From Corella eumyota (Eukaryota; Chordata; Ascidiacea; Phlebobranchia; Corellidae): a stretch of DNA of 64,000 nucleotides. Each line of letters opens with the position of its first letter. Position 1 is the first letter of the stretch. Shown piece by piece: positions 24,958 through 35,935 of this stretch. The DNA lies in the NCBI GenBank assembly GCA_963082875.1, contig OY720101.1, positions 3,658,001 to 3,722,000 on the forward strand, given 5' to 3'. The notes below the pieces were generated by a model. That model was not told the origin of the DNA and made no database searches. It was given only the letters and a program-made list of their open reading frames with translations. The translations under genes and the position numbers were made by a program.

Positions 24958-27900
24958 TCACGCTTTGGAACCAAAAAATGAATCTAAAAAGTCAAAAACA
25001 TAAAACATAATTTTACAAATTGCCTTATAATCTAAACTTTTAACACAAAATTTAATTTTTGGGCAAACATCAAGTTATTAACTTACAACTAGGCTGTAAA
25101 GTTTTTTGTTTTTAAAAAAAAAATATAAAAAATAAATTTTACTTCCAACTGGCTTTGGTGGAGATTTGGGGGAAGGTTCGGTCTCAACAGATTTCACTTT
25201 TAAGTTGGTTTCGGCCTGAATCTCATTTTCATATTCCCTGATGTTATCAAATGTCATATCTGAAGTTATTTTAGAATAGTTAGTCATCAGAAAAAATAAT
25301 TTAATCAAAGATATTTCCATATCCTAGTCTTTATATCATACTCTTGTTTTTTTTCTCAAGGTTTTTTTGATGGAAATATTTGAAAAATTATAATACTAAG
25401 TTACTTACCATACCAAATATCAATCCACGCAAAAGCTTGCCTGTGACCCAATACTAGGATATCCCTGTTAAAATTTGCTACATTAATAATTTATTTTGCC
25501 ATAAATTATAAATATAAAAGATACATATTTCCTAGTTTAAATTTTAGGACATGTCAATCAAATTACCAATGCACCAAACTTTAACAACGTCTTGCAGACA
25601 ATGCATGCAACACGTGTATTGAAATATTTAATTAAAAAAGACAATTTTTTAACAAACAAAAGGTTAATTATATGAATCAATGTAATATTGCCAAAACCCT
25701 CTTTTTCTCTTATGCTTTACAAAAAAATCCATATATTTTCAATAAAATTTTGCCTAAAGGAATATATTTGATAAGTTAGTTTTCAGTACTATAAGGTGGA
25801 TACCAAATTATATGCCAATATTTATTTTAAGCTAAACAACACATTGCTCGAACCTTATAACTTTATGAATGTAGGTTTCCACTTTACCCTGCATACCCCA
25901 AACTTCAAATTTAACTTCAACTAATTTATAAGAGCACATAATTGGATCTTGTGTGTCCTATTTAAACAACAATATATATAGGTAGGTTTACAAAGTTTGG
26001 ACACATATATTTTTAGCATTTAAACTTAATTATAGAATGAAAAAGTTCTTACCCGCCACCCTTCCATAAGAGGGCCTCTTCCGGTTTTCTTTGATCGAAA
26101 TTTCGTACAATCCTAAAAAAATGAGGAAAGAAGGGGTTAATTAAAAAGTTTGCTGCTTACAGGGAAGTTTGAGAGTTTTTTTAAAGATTGTGTGATTTGA
26201 ATCCTTAATCACCTCATCAGCCTTGTAATGTTTTTCTGGGACAGGATCGAAAGCGAGGTCAATGTGTTCAACTTTTCTACCATCAAACTCTTCAACAGGA
26301 ATCTCACCTCTTACCTATCATAAAAAAATAAAGACAAAACAAATATTGTTAATTTTTTTTTTTTAATATGTAAATTGGTATAAGAAAATAAAACATTTTG
26401 TTAAAATATAATATCGAATAATTATTAATTACATTTTCTGCAAAGCATCTTTACACAAATAATAAAAGCAATGTTTTATTTATTATTTTGATGACACTAA
26501 TATGACAAGTATACAGATACTAATAAAATTGCTTTTAGTAATTAGAAGTGTCAATAAATATTTTACGACCATCTTTTTAATATTTTAACCAAGTACCTTT
26601 GCCGAGCTAAAGTCATCATTATCTCCCTTATTATTTTCATATCTGGTCTCAATATGGATTTGCAATCTCGGCAACCAAGGGCACTAAAAAATAAAATGCG
26701 AAATAAAGTGATAGGATTTAAATGTTATTGATTCCAAAGCACTTACACTTTGCGATTGATTTAAACAAAGGTTTTAAGATAATTGAATTACAAATATTAG
26801 AAAAAGTATAAAATAATATCAAAAAAAGTTAAGGGTAACTATTTTTATAAAATTTTTAAAGGGGATTTATGCCAAATTAATAATTAATATGTACATTACA
26901 ATTTTTAAAATATTTTTATTGATTAAGTAGGTGAAGTAACTTATTTTTTAGGTTTAAAATTTTAGTCATGCTAAATAAACACTTAATATATGACACACTA
27001 ATTTCTGTTTTGATAATGAGTATTAATTAAGTTTACATCCTTATTACTGTATTTGTTTTTTTTATCTTATGCATAATCTAAATCTCGTTTCCGTGAAGTT
27101 ATTATTATGGGTTTAACATAGTTTCCCGTTTATTGACATAAAATATTACAAAAGAATTTTTTTAATACAAAGTTACTCACACTGTATTCTTTTTTGAAGA
27201 ACATGAAAAACAAAAAATGATATTTATAATTTTGTTACATCATTAAATATGATTCACCATATATATTGTCTTGCTAAATTAATTCAATTTTGATAATTAA
27301 AAAATTAATACAAATATGTAAGTAATTTAATATATATATATATATACTTAAATTGCATATTAATTTTACCTGTAATTGTATAGGGATAATAATTCCAAGC
27401 TTTTTCAACAACATAAATACTTGGAAAAAATGATTTCGCCCAACTAGGAAGACGACTATAAAAACATAAAAACTTGATAAAATATTGTGGTTGTTAAGTT
27501 AACATTGACATAAACTCATATGACTTTACTGACAACTGCAATACATTATTGATTTGTTTAAATAGAAATGTTTTTAATGTCCAAAATAATGTCCAAATAT
27601 TGTCACCAACTACTAATCAATAAAATATATTGAAGTGACATAGCAATGCTAACAAAAATGCATATATGCATCTGTATCATTCACCCTTGGGAATCCAAAA
27701 TTACAAAAAGGGTGCATTTTTAATGGCTAAAATTTAAAATAAATAAGCAATAAATCACAATTTTTTTTACAGATTTATGATGTTCATAATTAAGTAATAT
27801 TTCAATATATAACTTAATTAACACCTGCCATAAATCAGTTGAATAAGAAGGGTTTTATGTGATTTTTATTTTTAAAAAATCGAAATGGTGTGCGTTCAAC

Positions 27901-28355
27901 AATAAAACATTAAAGTCCCACCATTAAATATATTTGAAAGAAATGTTTGCAAAAACACAAACTTGTTTAGGTGAATTCTTTTCTCAGTAAATTGTCCATT
28001 TCCAAAGTTCTCATCTTCACATGGCTCGTTGCACATTACTTCGACCCCCTCTCCCTCTACACTTTGTTCACTGCTATGACGATTAATCATGTATAATTGC
28101 CCCCTTCTGTACTGTTAATAAAAGAATATAAATTAAAATTGTAGGGCTTTGTTGAACAAAAGTTTTTAGTAATTAGCCTTTGCACATAAAAGAAAAATAA
28201 ATATTGAAACAATCTAGTTTGCCATTAACTGATCAAAAATCAATATTTAAAAAAAAAATTATATTCATAGAAACTTAAGGTTTATATTAAAATTGAATAT
28301 TTATTACCTCATCAACTGTCATTGGCATGCATATTCTGTATTCTTTCAGCAACAT
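24958..28355 (-). CDS. PITPNC1: Cytoplasmic phosphatidylinositol transfer protein 1 (RdgB-beta)
   Basis: Minus-strand gene of 11 coding exons, in coding order: 28308-28355, 27963-28111, 27370-27455, 27181-27188, 26597-26683, 26213-26314, 26053-26112, 25854-25957, 25409-25464, 25143-25259 and 24958-24983. They total 843 nt (280 aa). The start [20 protein letters not shown] and the blocks [56 protein letters not shown] and [18 protein letters not shown] match PITPNC1 rather than PITPNA/B. These proteins carry phosphatidylinositol and phosphatidic acid between membranes in the cytosol. One exon is only 8 nt. The last exon (PVG|NSFFGSKA) is my choice from a good acceptor and correct phase. Without that splice, the tenth exon reads on to a stop at 25078. 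Confidence 0.9.
27181..27188 (-). other. 8-nt microexon of PITPNC1
   Basis: The flanking exons cannot join in phase (phase 1 donor, phase 0 acceptor), and the protein would lack two or three residues that relatives have (ITEYTC). The minus-strand sequence AG|AATACAGT|GTGAGT supplies exactly eight bases that restore phase and encode EYS, giving ITEYSCPW. Confidence 0.75.
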
Positions 28356-29453
28356 TTTTTTTCTTCTCATTTAAACAAATTGTAGTTGATTTAATTTTTA
28401 ATTCATGTTAACAACAAATTAGTTTAAATGGCATGTTGATCTGCATAAAAAAATAACGTTTATTTATAAGACTTAACTGCCAAAGCATTTCAATATCAAT
28501 ATGTTAATCATAACCAGATAACTAACTGTCTGCTATCATATGATTGACGAGCTGTATGGTATGCTACGCTTTGCACATACGGGCATGCGTCATTCATATA
28601 CTAAAACAGAACAAACTATGTAAACTAGGTCGTGGTAACTGGTAACCAAACGCAACTAAAACACCATAGCCATATAGCCGACGCAATAAGCAGAACGATT
28701 TTGTTCCTGCATAACTGGTAAACGCCCGACCTAAACTGTAAAATCTGCAATGATGCAAACTATTATAATTCACTTTAAAATTGTAACAAATAAGTATTTA
28801 ATTGTACAGCATGCATTTAGCACTATTCTATATTGTAATTAAGTAATTTGAAAAACCCTTAAACCTGCAAGTCCTAAGTCCATTTTCAAATTTGTTTTCT
28901 ATTTGTTTTTTCTTTTTTTTGTTTACATGTTACGGGTCGTTGATTAGTCTTCACTACAAATTGTGACGTTCTTATAAAACTATTTCCTAATTTATCCCCT
29001 TCAACTACCGCTTTTTATATGCTGAAATGCGAGTGTTGTAAAATTAATACGAAAGTCTAAAATTTACCACAAAAAAGGTTAAATTGAACCACGAAAGTTT
29101 GCAGATTTAATAAATGTTTTGCTTCAGGCAATTTAGCCTTTTCAATTTAAACTTGACATAAGCATAAAACTTTTTAAATTAGGGCGATATATATATTTAC
29201 ATTATACAGATAAAAACGGTGTTTAATGTAAAAGTAAGCGTAATTAGAAAAATATAACATAATATGTATTTACAAAAATTACAAAAACGAGTGTAAAGCT
29301 TAAAAAAAATATTTTTAATTATTCAAATCAATATCTATTTAAAAAAAATGTTACCTGTTTTTACAAAAATGTTTTTAAAAAAACAGCAGAATTAAGACAC
29401 TTTGAACTATAAAAATATAATATATATTTGTGGATAATATATGTAAACAGTAA
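28356..29453. other. Spacer between PITPNC1 and EF-hand gene (both minus strand)
   Basis: No ORF of note. The part nearest 28356, including less AT-rich sequence around 28500-28760, is the likely PITPNC1 promoter or 5' UTR. The part nearest 29453 is the 3' flank of the EF-hand gene. Confidence 0.4.
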
Positions 29454-30108
29454 TTAATCTTCCAAACCTAGTGCTAAAACAAAATGGTTAAAATCAATGT
29501 CTTCATCCCTTTCTACACCCGCTTCTTCCATTAATTTGTCGACTTCTTGTTCCGTAGGGTGGCGCAAGTAAGCTTGTAACGTCTTTTTTAGATCTCCTCT
29601 CGATATCAAACCATCGCTGTCTTTATCGAGCACCTGGAACAAATTTACGATAAGCATTTTTATCACAGTTTTGCCAAATATTTATTACTTTAAAGAACAC
29701 GAGTTTAGCTTTGTACTGATGAAACTAACTCAAAAAGCAAACATAATTTTTTAACCATCTAAAAATTTATTCCCTAAAACTTACTGAAAACGCAGTTTTA
29801 GCATCTAATTCGTATATGTGCTTTTGATTAATTTTGTCGTTAGCAATTTGAACAAAAGTCTCGAAATTGATGACATCTTTGCTGTCAGCATCTTGCGACG
29901 ACGCATGGGGATTGTCGTCAGCAACCTTGTGATTTAACATCGACTTTATTTCGCTTTTTGTAGGAAAAAATCCTTGACTTGACATGATTTTCTGAAAGTC
30001 GTCCAAACTTATTGAACCATTGTTGTTAAAATCAAACAGCTCAAATATTTCTTGCAATTCTTGTTTGCTAGTTGTTATAAATGATCGGCTTTTATTCATG
30101 TCTTTCAT
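29454..30108 (-). CDS. EF-hand calcium-binding protein, centrin/calmodulin-like
   Basis: Two exons (29785-30108, then 29454-29633) encode 167 aa. EF-hand 1 has a canonical loop DFNNNGSISLDD (about residues 26-37). EF-hand 3 has DKDSDGLISRGD, split from the preceding helix by the intron. EF-hands 2 and 4 are degenerate (a long Asp/Ser-rich insertion, and ERDEDIDFNHF), so perhaps only two sites bind calcium. Overall size and the four-hand layout resemble centrins, but the degenerate hands prevent a firm assignment. A second start, MNK at 30099, is possible. Partners and role are unknown. Confidence 0.8.
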
Positions 30109-31452
30109 ATTATCACTAATTTATATAAAACTTTTATAAATTCTATAAAAAAACAACTATCAAACTAAAGTGTTATTGCTTCTCGACACTTTTAAATAAA
30201 AAAATATGCAAATTATTGTATCGGTAAAATTTTAAGACTGTCGGTTTAAGTCTCTGTAATTGCTATGACTGACAAGATGTTTTATAGTTTTGATGCCGAC
30301 GGCTAAAGACAAACAAGGGTTTAAGTGTAAGCAAAAGGCGTGTTTGTGGATTTTAAACTTTACCTTATTTAATATTATAAAAAAAAACTTAAATATAATC
30401 CCAAACAAAAGACATTTGTTTAATTTTTATTTAACTATAGTCGCAGCGGGCACAAAATACACACTTTAAAAAGAATACAATGTCTATACTGTAGATTTGG
30501 TGTCAGCGAAAACCTTACCTTCATTAAACAATGAGAAAGCTTTTCGCACTTTAATTAAAATGTAAAAAAAAAAATTTATATAATTTTTTTAATTTATTGA
30601 AAGCTTAAAAAACTTGAAATAATATTTAAATTGACACACAACAATATAAAGAGTCGATTCTAACTGTAAAACGCAATAACGAGTTACTAAAGAAAGAATA
30701 AAATATTATACAGATAGATTTAAATACAATAAGATTAAAACAAACATTTGCACACTTTATACAAAGTGAAAAAAAAACTTGTTTAACGGTTGTTAGCATA
30801 CAGCTTTATTTACATTTTAACAAAAACAAGTTAAAAACTGTTTGTAAAAATTTCTGCCTTTTTTATTTAAAAAAAAGAAAAAATCCTGGCTAAAACTTAT
30901 CGTAAAGCTATATAAGGGTAAACCACGCTCAGGCGACTTTTTCGTAATGTGACCGGATGTTATACAACGCAACATCAACTATTATATATTGAATTACAAT
31001 TTTTCATATTTTAAGTTATATGTTGGTTTTTAACGCCCTTGTTAAAGATTTAACTAAATGTTTTTTTTCATTAATTTTGTAATAATATTAGTTTTACGTT
31101 CTTAAAACATAAAAAAAATTTTAGTGAGGCTTACCAGATAATATTATTTAATTGTTGCGTAAGAAGTATAAAATATTGACATTATTATATTTAAAGCTTG
31201 GTTTATGCTGTTAAACGACGTTGTTTTGGTTGACCAATTTGTTTGGAAATAACAGCATAATTTCGTATGTGCCTTGTGAGTAATTTTTATTTTTAATTTT
31301 AAGCTAATCGACTAAACGTGACAAAGTAATGTTAATTAAACAAATTTATACCAATAGACAGGTTTTAATCACAAAAATTACTTTCAATTAGAATGTGATG
31401 CCAAAAATGATGTTCAACAAGTTAATTTTTACAGAAAAATTAGACCATTAAA
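30109..31452. other. Gene-free spacer between divergent EF-hand and methyltransferase genes
   Basis: AT-rich, no ORF or repeat of note. Must contain the promoters of the minus-strand EF-hand gene and the plus-strand methyltransferase. Confidence 0.4.
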
Positions 31453-32355
31453 ATGAATAGATTTTATGAATCCAGTCAAATTGTTTCAAAATATTTGCAG
31501 TACCGCCCCAAATTAGTACAAGAAATTGCAACATATATAATTTCTAACATGAGAAAAAATGGTAAAACCAAAAACCTTAATAAATGGGGGACCCTATTAG
31601 ATGTCGCATGTGGAAGCGGACAGGCAACTGCTTTGTTAGGTCCATATTTTGATAAAGTTTATGGAATTGATATAAGTGAGCAACAAATATTAATGGCTAG
31701 GAAAATACATAAAAACAAAGGTTACCAGTTTCAAGTTGCTGCTGCTGAAAATTTACCCATTGAAAGCCCAAGTATTGACTTAGTTTTGTGCTCAGTTGCA
31801 GCACATTGGTTTGATTATAACAAGTTTGTATCAGAAGCTTGGCGAGTACTTAAACCAGGCGGCCATATTGCAATATTTTGTTATTTTTTTCCGGAAATTG
31901 CTTACCCAACCGTAGAAGCTAAAAATTCACCGAAACTGGCCAAAAGAAAAACATATGCTGCACAACAACTTTTGAAAACATTTGTCGAACAGTGCAATAA
32001 TCATCCCAATATAGTACATCATCTTTTTGATCAAAAATACGACGACATATTTAAAAATCTACCTGGTGAAAATAAAGTTATCGATCGGTCACTAGTTTTA
32101 AAAATCAAAGGAACTTTAAGTGATTTACGTGGTCATTTCGAATCAAATGAAAACTATGTCGAGCATATCACATCCGTTCGTAACAGTTTAGCAAAAAAGG
32201 AAGAAATTTTTGACAAAAACAAACATGATATTTTGGAAAAATTTATACAGGAAATTAAATTGGCCTGGAATGTAAAAGAAATGAAAAATGAGGATGTTCG
32301 TGTTGATCAAATATACAAAACCTGCACAATTGTTAGTCAGAAACCTTTTTGTTAG
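31453..32355 (+). CDS. Class I SAM-dependent methyltransferase (Methyltransf_11 type), intronless
   Basis: A single-exon ORF of 300 aa. Motif I is LLDVACGSGQATALLG (about residues 48-63), followed by the acidic post-I YGIDISEQQI, motif II-like SIDLVLCSVAAHWF and the motif III region WRVLKPGGHIAIFCY. This is the usual small-molecule methyltransferase fold. The N-terminal F-Y-x(n)-Y-x-x-YRP pattern resembles trans-aconitate methyltransferase-like eukaryotic proteins. Substrate unknown. The start gives a family-typical short N terminus. It lies 372 bp upstream of TBP on the same strand. Confidence 0.82.
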   Translation: MNRFYESSQIVSKYLQYRPKLVQEIATYIISNMRKNGKTKNLNKWGTLLDVACGSGQATALLGPYFDKVYGIDISEQQILMARKIHKNKGYQFQVAAAENLPIESPSIDLVLCSVAAHWFDYNKFVSEAWRVLKPGGHIAIFCYFFPEIAYPTVEAKNSPKLAKRKTYAAQQLLKTFVEQCNNHPNIVHHLFDQKYDDIFKNLPGENKVIDRSLVLKIKGTLSDLRGHFESNENYVEHITSVRNSLAKKEEIFDKNKHDILEKFIQEIKLAWNVKEMKNEDVRVDQIYKTCTIVSQKPFC

Positions 32356-32727
32356 TTTAAAAATAATGCTGGCTGTTTTGTTGTATTAATCTTATCAACC
32401 TATACAATTTTATACAAAATATTTTTTTGCAGTGTTTACATGCGTTACATGATTAAATTGTGATTTTTATGTCGTAATACTTTAAAAAATTAGCGTTTTT
32501 TAAATTTGATATTTTTTTGTTTAAAGTTATTTGATATAAATTTAATGTATCATACCTGCAATATTTTAAATTTAAAACGAAAATATCAACTAAAAACAAA
32601 ACAATATCAAAAATTTTTTAAACGCAAATCGGTTATATTTTTTGTTTCGATTTAACGTTGTTTTGTGAACGACGAAAAATCGTAGTTTGTGTCTGTGGAA
32701 AATCTTGTTTTTATCTAAAAAATAAAA
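32356..32727. other. Spacer between the methyltransferase and TBP
   Basis: AT-rich 3' flank of the methyltransferase passing into the TBP promoter and 5' UTR. No TATA-like element at a certain position and no other feature seen. Confidence 0.35.
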
Positions 32728-35002
32728 ATGAATCAACAACATTTATCTGGAGGTATGTCTAATTCGTTACACCCCCACACTTTAGCTAGCAGTCAGCCTT
32801 TACCACAACAAATTTCGTCTGGTATGATGCAATCTAGTCAGGTAACAAAAAACTTCTGCAATTTTACGTAATATTTTTATTAGGCATTTTTGTGTAATTT
32901 TAAACATCTTGAATAATAAAAGCTATTTTACAAAATCAATTATATAGTCGTTTTACATAAATATTAATTTTTTTAATCCCCACTGATCTCGTGCTATAGC
33001 ACCCTAGAGTAAGGCGCTATAAACGCCAAACGGTATAAACTCCTGCTGAGCCAGCACTTGATCAGCAGCATAATTATTGGGCAATTATAATCTATATAAT
33101 ATCCCAAACTGCCACAGGCAACTCGAGTGGGTCGGAGTAACTGATGTTACTCTATGTTTAAGTCGTGCAATCGACTTTCCCACATCGAGGATAAAAATAT
33201 ATACAAAAAAAAGGACATAAAAATTTAAAAAAGGCATTTTTTATTTAGATGGGAGGTGGGCCTGCGCCTTTACATCTTCCCAACCCAAGTTACCAGCAGC
33301 CAAACAACCAACACCAGATTGCTTATAAACACCAGGTATTTGGTGCACAGCAACAGGAAGATGACCTTAACAAACAAAATGGTATTAAGAAATCCAAAAA
33401 ACAGAACCTTTTCCTTTTAACAATTTTTTGATGCTATGCCCTAATTGTCAATATTTCAATCTTTCTTGGTAAAATTTATTTATATGCATTTAACACAGTT
33501 TGTTAATTTATGAATTATTGTATTTTATGACCAATTGAATTTTTGTATATATTTAGAAAGGGGAACTGATTTCTTAAGACCAGCTCCAAGTCCAGCTACA
33601 AGAATGAACATGGTAGGAATTTGGTTTTTATTTATTGTTTAGTAGAAAGCATATAAATAGGAATTGGATTGTTTAAGAATTTTTGTTAAATATTTATGTA
33701 AAAAAAATATCAAGCTTCGTTTTTATTTACTAGTAATAAACGCTTTTAAATAAAATACTTGTTTTACATTAATTATTTATTTTTAAGGGACCGCCATCTG
33801 TCTCTGCAGCCACCCCTTACATGTCCACTTTGACCCCAATGACCCCTAAAACTCCTGCTGACCTTGGTGTGGGACCTCCTCAATTGCAGTAAGTATAAAA
33901 TAGAATTTATTTTTATTTTAACTTAACTAGAATTGTTCATACAAGTTTTATGATTGTTGTAGGTTTATTAATGTTTTTGTTTATTTTCAGAAACATTGTT
34001 TCTACTGTCAACCTTGATTGTAAACTTGACCTAAAAAAGATTGCATTGCATGCCAGAAATGCTGAGTACAACCCAAAAGTAAGTTGTGTTTATAAATTTA
34101 AAATTTTTACTGGTTTTAAAAATTGGTAACTTTTGTTTTGTTTAGGTATTTGAATTTTTTTATATTTTAAGCAACGAAAAAAGGTTTACAGATTAGCTAC
34201 TTATCTAAAATTGTCTATTTCAGCGATTTGCTGCAGTTATTATGAGGATCCGAGAACCCAGGACCACTGCTCTAATTTTCAGCTCGGGAAAAATGGTTTG
34301 CACCGGTGCAAAAAGTGAAAATGAGTCTCGTTTAGCTGCCAGAAAATATGCGAGAGTAGTACAAAAGTTGGACTTTCCTGCAAAGTTTTTGGATTTTAAA
34401 ATACAGAATATGGTCGGCAGTGTTGATGTTAAATTCCCAATTAGACTTGAAGGGTTAGTTCTTACCCACAGTCAGTTCTCAAGGTGGGTATCTAATAACT
34501 ACTAAGTTTTATAGACTTTTTTTTATTTTAAATTAATAGTTCTCAAATAGTTCTCTAAAATTGCTAATCTAAAAATGAGAATAATAAAATAGAATGACCA
34601 TTTAAGTGATATATAGAGTAATATAATAGCGTCTAAATTGTATATATATTTTAAATTGATACAAAATAATTTTTGCATTTTAGTTACGAACCAGAATTGT
34701 TTCCTGGTTTGATATACAGAATGGTGAAACCTCGAATTGTTCTACTTATATTTGTGTCTGGAAAAGTAGTTCTAACAGGTAAAATGAGTTCAAAAGATAT
34801 ATTTTCTATACAAAAATGTAATTTTATTTCATCTATAAATGATAGTTGGATTATTTTGTTATTTTTTGTTTTGTTTAATTTTGCAATGTAACTGCAAATG
34901 TAACTTTTTTTGCTTTTTCTAGGAGCAAAAGTTCGACATGAAATAGACGAAGCCTTTAACAATATTTACCCAATACTTAAGGGGTTCAGAAAAACCGCGT
35001 GA
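32728..35002 (+). CDS. TBP: TATA-box-binding protein
   Basis: I read eight exons: 32728-32841, 33249-33381, 33557-33612, 33788-33888, 33991-34078, 34224-34483, 34684-34778 and 34923-35002 (308 aa). The N terminus is Gln/Pro/Ser-rich with [12 protein letters not shown], typical of metazoan TBP. The C-terminal saddle of about 180 residues is nearly canonical: [20 protein letters not shown] opens repeat 1, and [15 protein letters not shown] with [15 protein letters not shown] lies in repeat 2, ending [11 protein letters not shown]. It is the core subunit of TFIID, SL1 and TFIIIB for all three nuclear polymerases. Intron 1 carries a SINE copy. AATAAA is at 35287-35292. Confidence 0.97.
32978..33203 (+). 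repeat. 5'-truncated SINE copy in TBP intron 1
   Basis: GC-richer than the intron around it. It shares with the copy at 12345-12556 the blocks TAAACTCCTGCTGAGCCAGC, TAATTATTGGGCAATTATAA and AACTGCCACAGGCAACTCGAG, in opposite orientation. The tRNA-like head is missing here, while the 3' part is longer and ends CACATCGAGGATAAAAATAT. Confidence 0.75.
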
Positions 35003-35935
35003 TCATATTCTCCACTGCCACAGTTGCTACAATTCCACTATGTTCTAAATATCATGTTGTCATAAAATCAGTTCTTTTTATAACTACGTTAGCTGAGGTT
35101 TATTTTCCCATTTTTTTATTTCTTTTTAAGTTTACAGCCGAATGTTAAGACCTTAGGAGGAGTATGAATATATTTATAGGGGTTATGATGATTTTTTAAT
35201 GGTCTTTGTGACAGGTTTTGTTACTTACAAATTATTCTTTTTAGGGTTCTAATTTTCCTTTATGTTTTGTTTATTATGATTTTGCAAATAAAAAGTTATC
35301 ACAAAAATATGTTCCATTGCTGTATTTAAAATTTAATAAATACTAGAAAAAATTATAAAATAATGCTAATGGTTTTTATATACCAAAACTAGTTAAACTT
35401 TATTTGTAATAGTTAAATATTTAATTATTCCGCCATTTCTACAGCAATGCCGCATTTCGCTCAATCAGCATAATTCCGACTTATTCCTTATTCCGCATTG
35501 ATATACACAGCGAAAGATTTTTCGTTTTATTGTTTTCGCATTTTCTAAGTTTACGCTTTGAAAGACAATGAGCTATAGTTTAACATTCATTAAAGTGTTT
35601 AGATTAAACAGGTTTTTGTAGGTTGAAAGCATATTTAAGAGGTGTTAATTTCATTAATTATTAGTCAGTCTGTTTGTTTTTTGATATTTTGAAAAAATAA
35701 AAAACGGATCTTATTTTCAGATTTAAAATTTTTACACTTATTTTTATATTAATAACTATGATAAATTATTTTTGTATGTATTAGTGATACTTCAACTGTT
35801 ATAGGCTTACAACTATTTAACTTTGTTTAACTTTATACTTGCAGGCTTTATTAAATTAATTAAAAAATGCAAAGTTAAAAGAAAAGTCAGAAAGTGCTTA
35901 GTTTCAATGTAAAATGACAGCAACATTGTTGCAAT
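35003..35935. other. TBP 3' UTR and upstream region of the RhoGAP gene
   Basis: TBP 3' UTR probably to just after AATAAA at 35287-35292. The rest is AT-rich, with the RhoGAP promoter or 5' exons presumably near 35420-35935. No further feature seen. Confidence 0.4.

Noticed and set aside
25078-25320. Extended last PITPNC1 exon reading through to a stop at 25078
   Set aside because: The extension is AT-rich Phe/Lys/Leu sequence; a GTAAAA donor and a strong acceptor at 24984 give a better ending, though an intron-retained form cannot be excluded.
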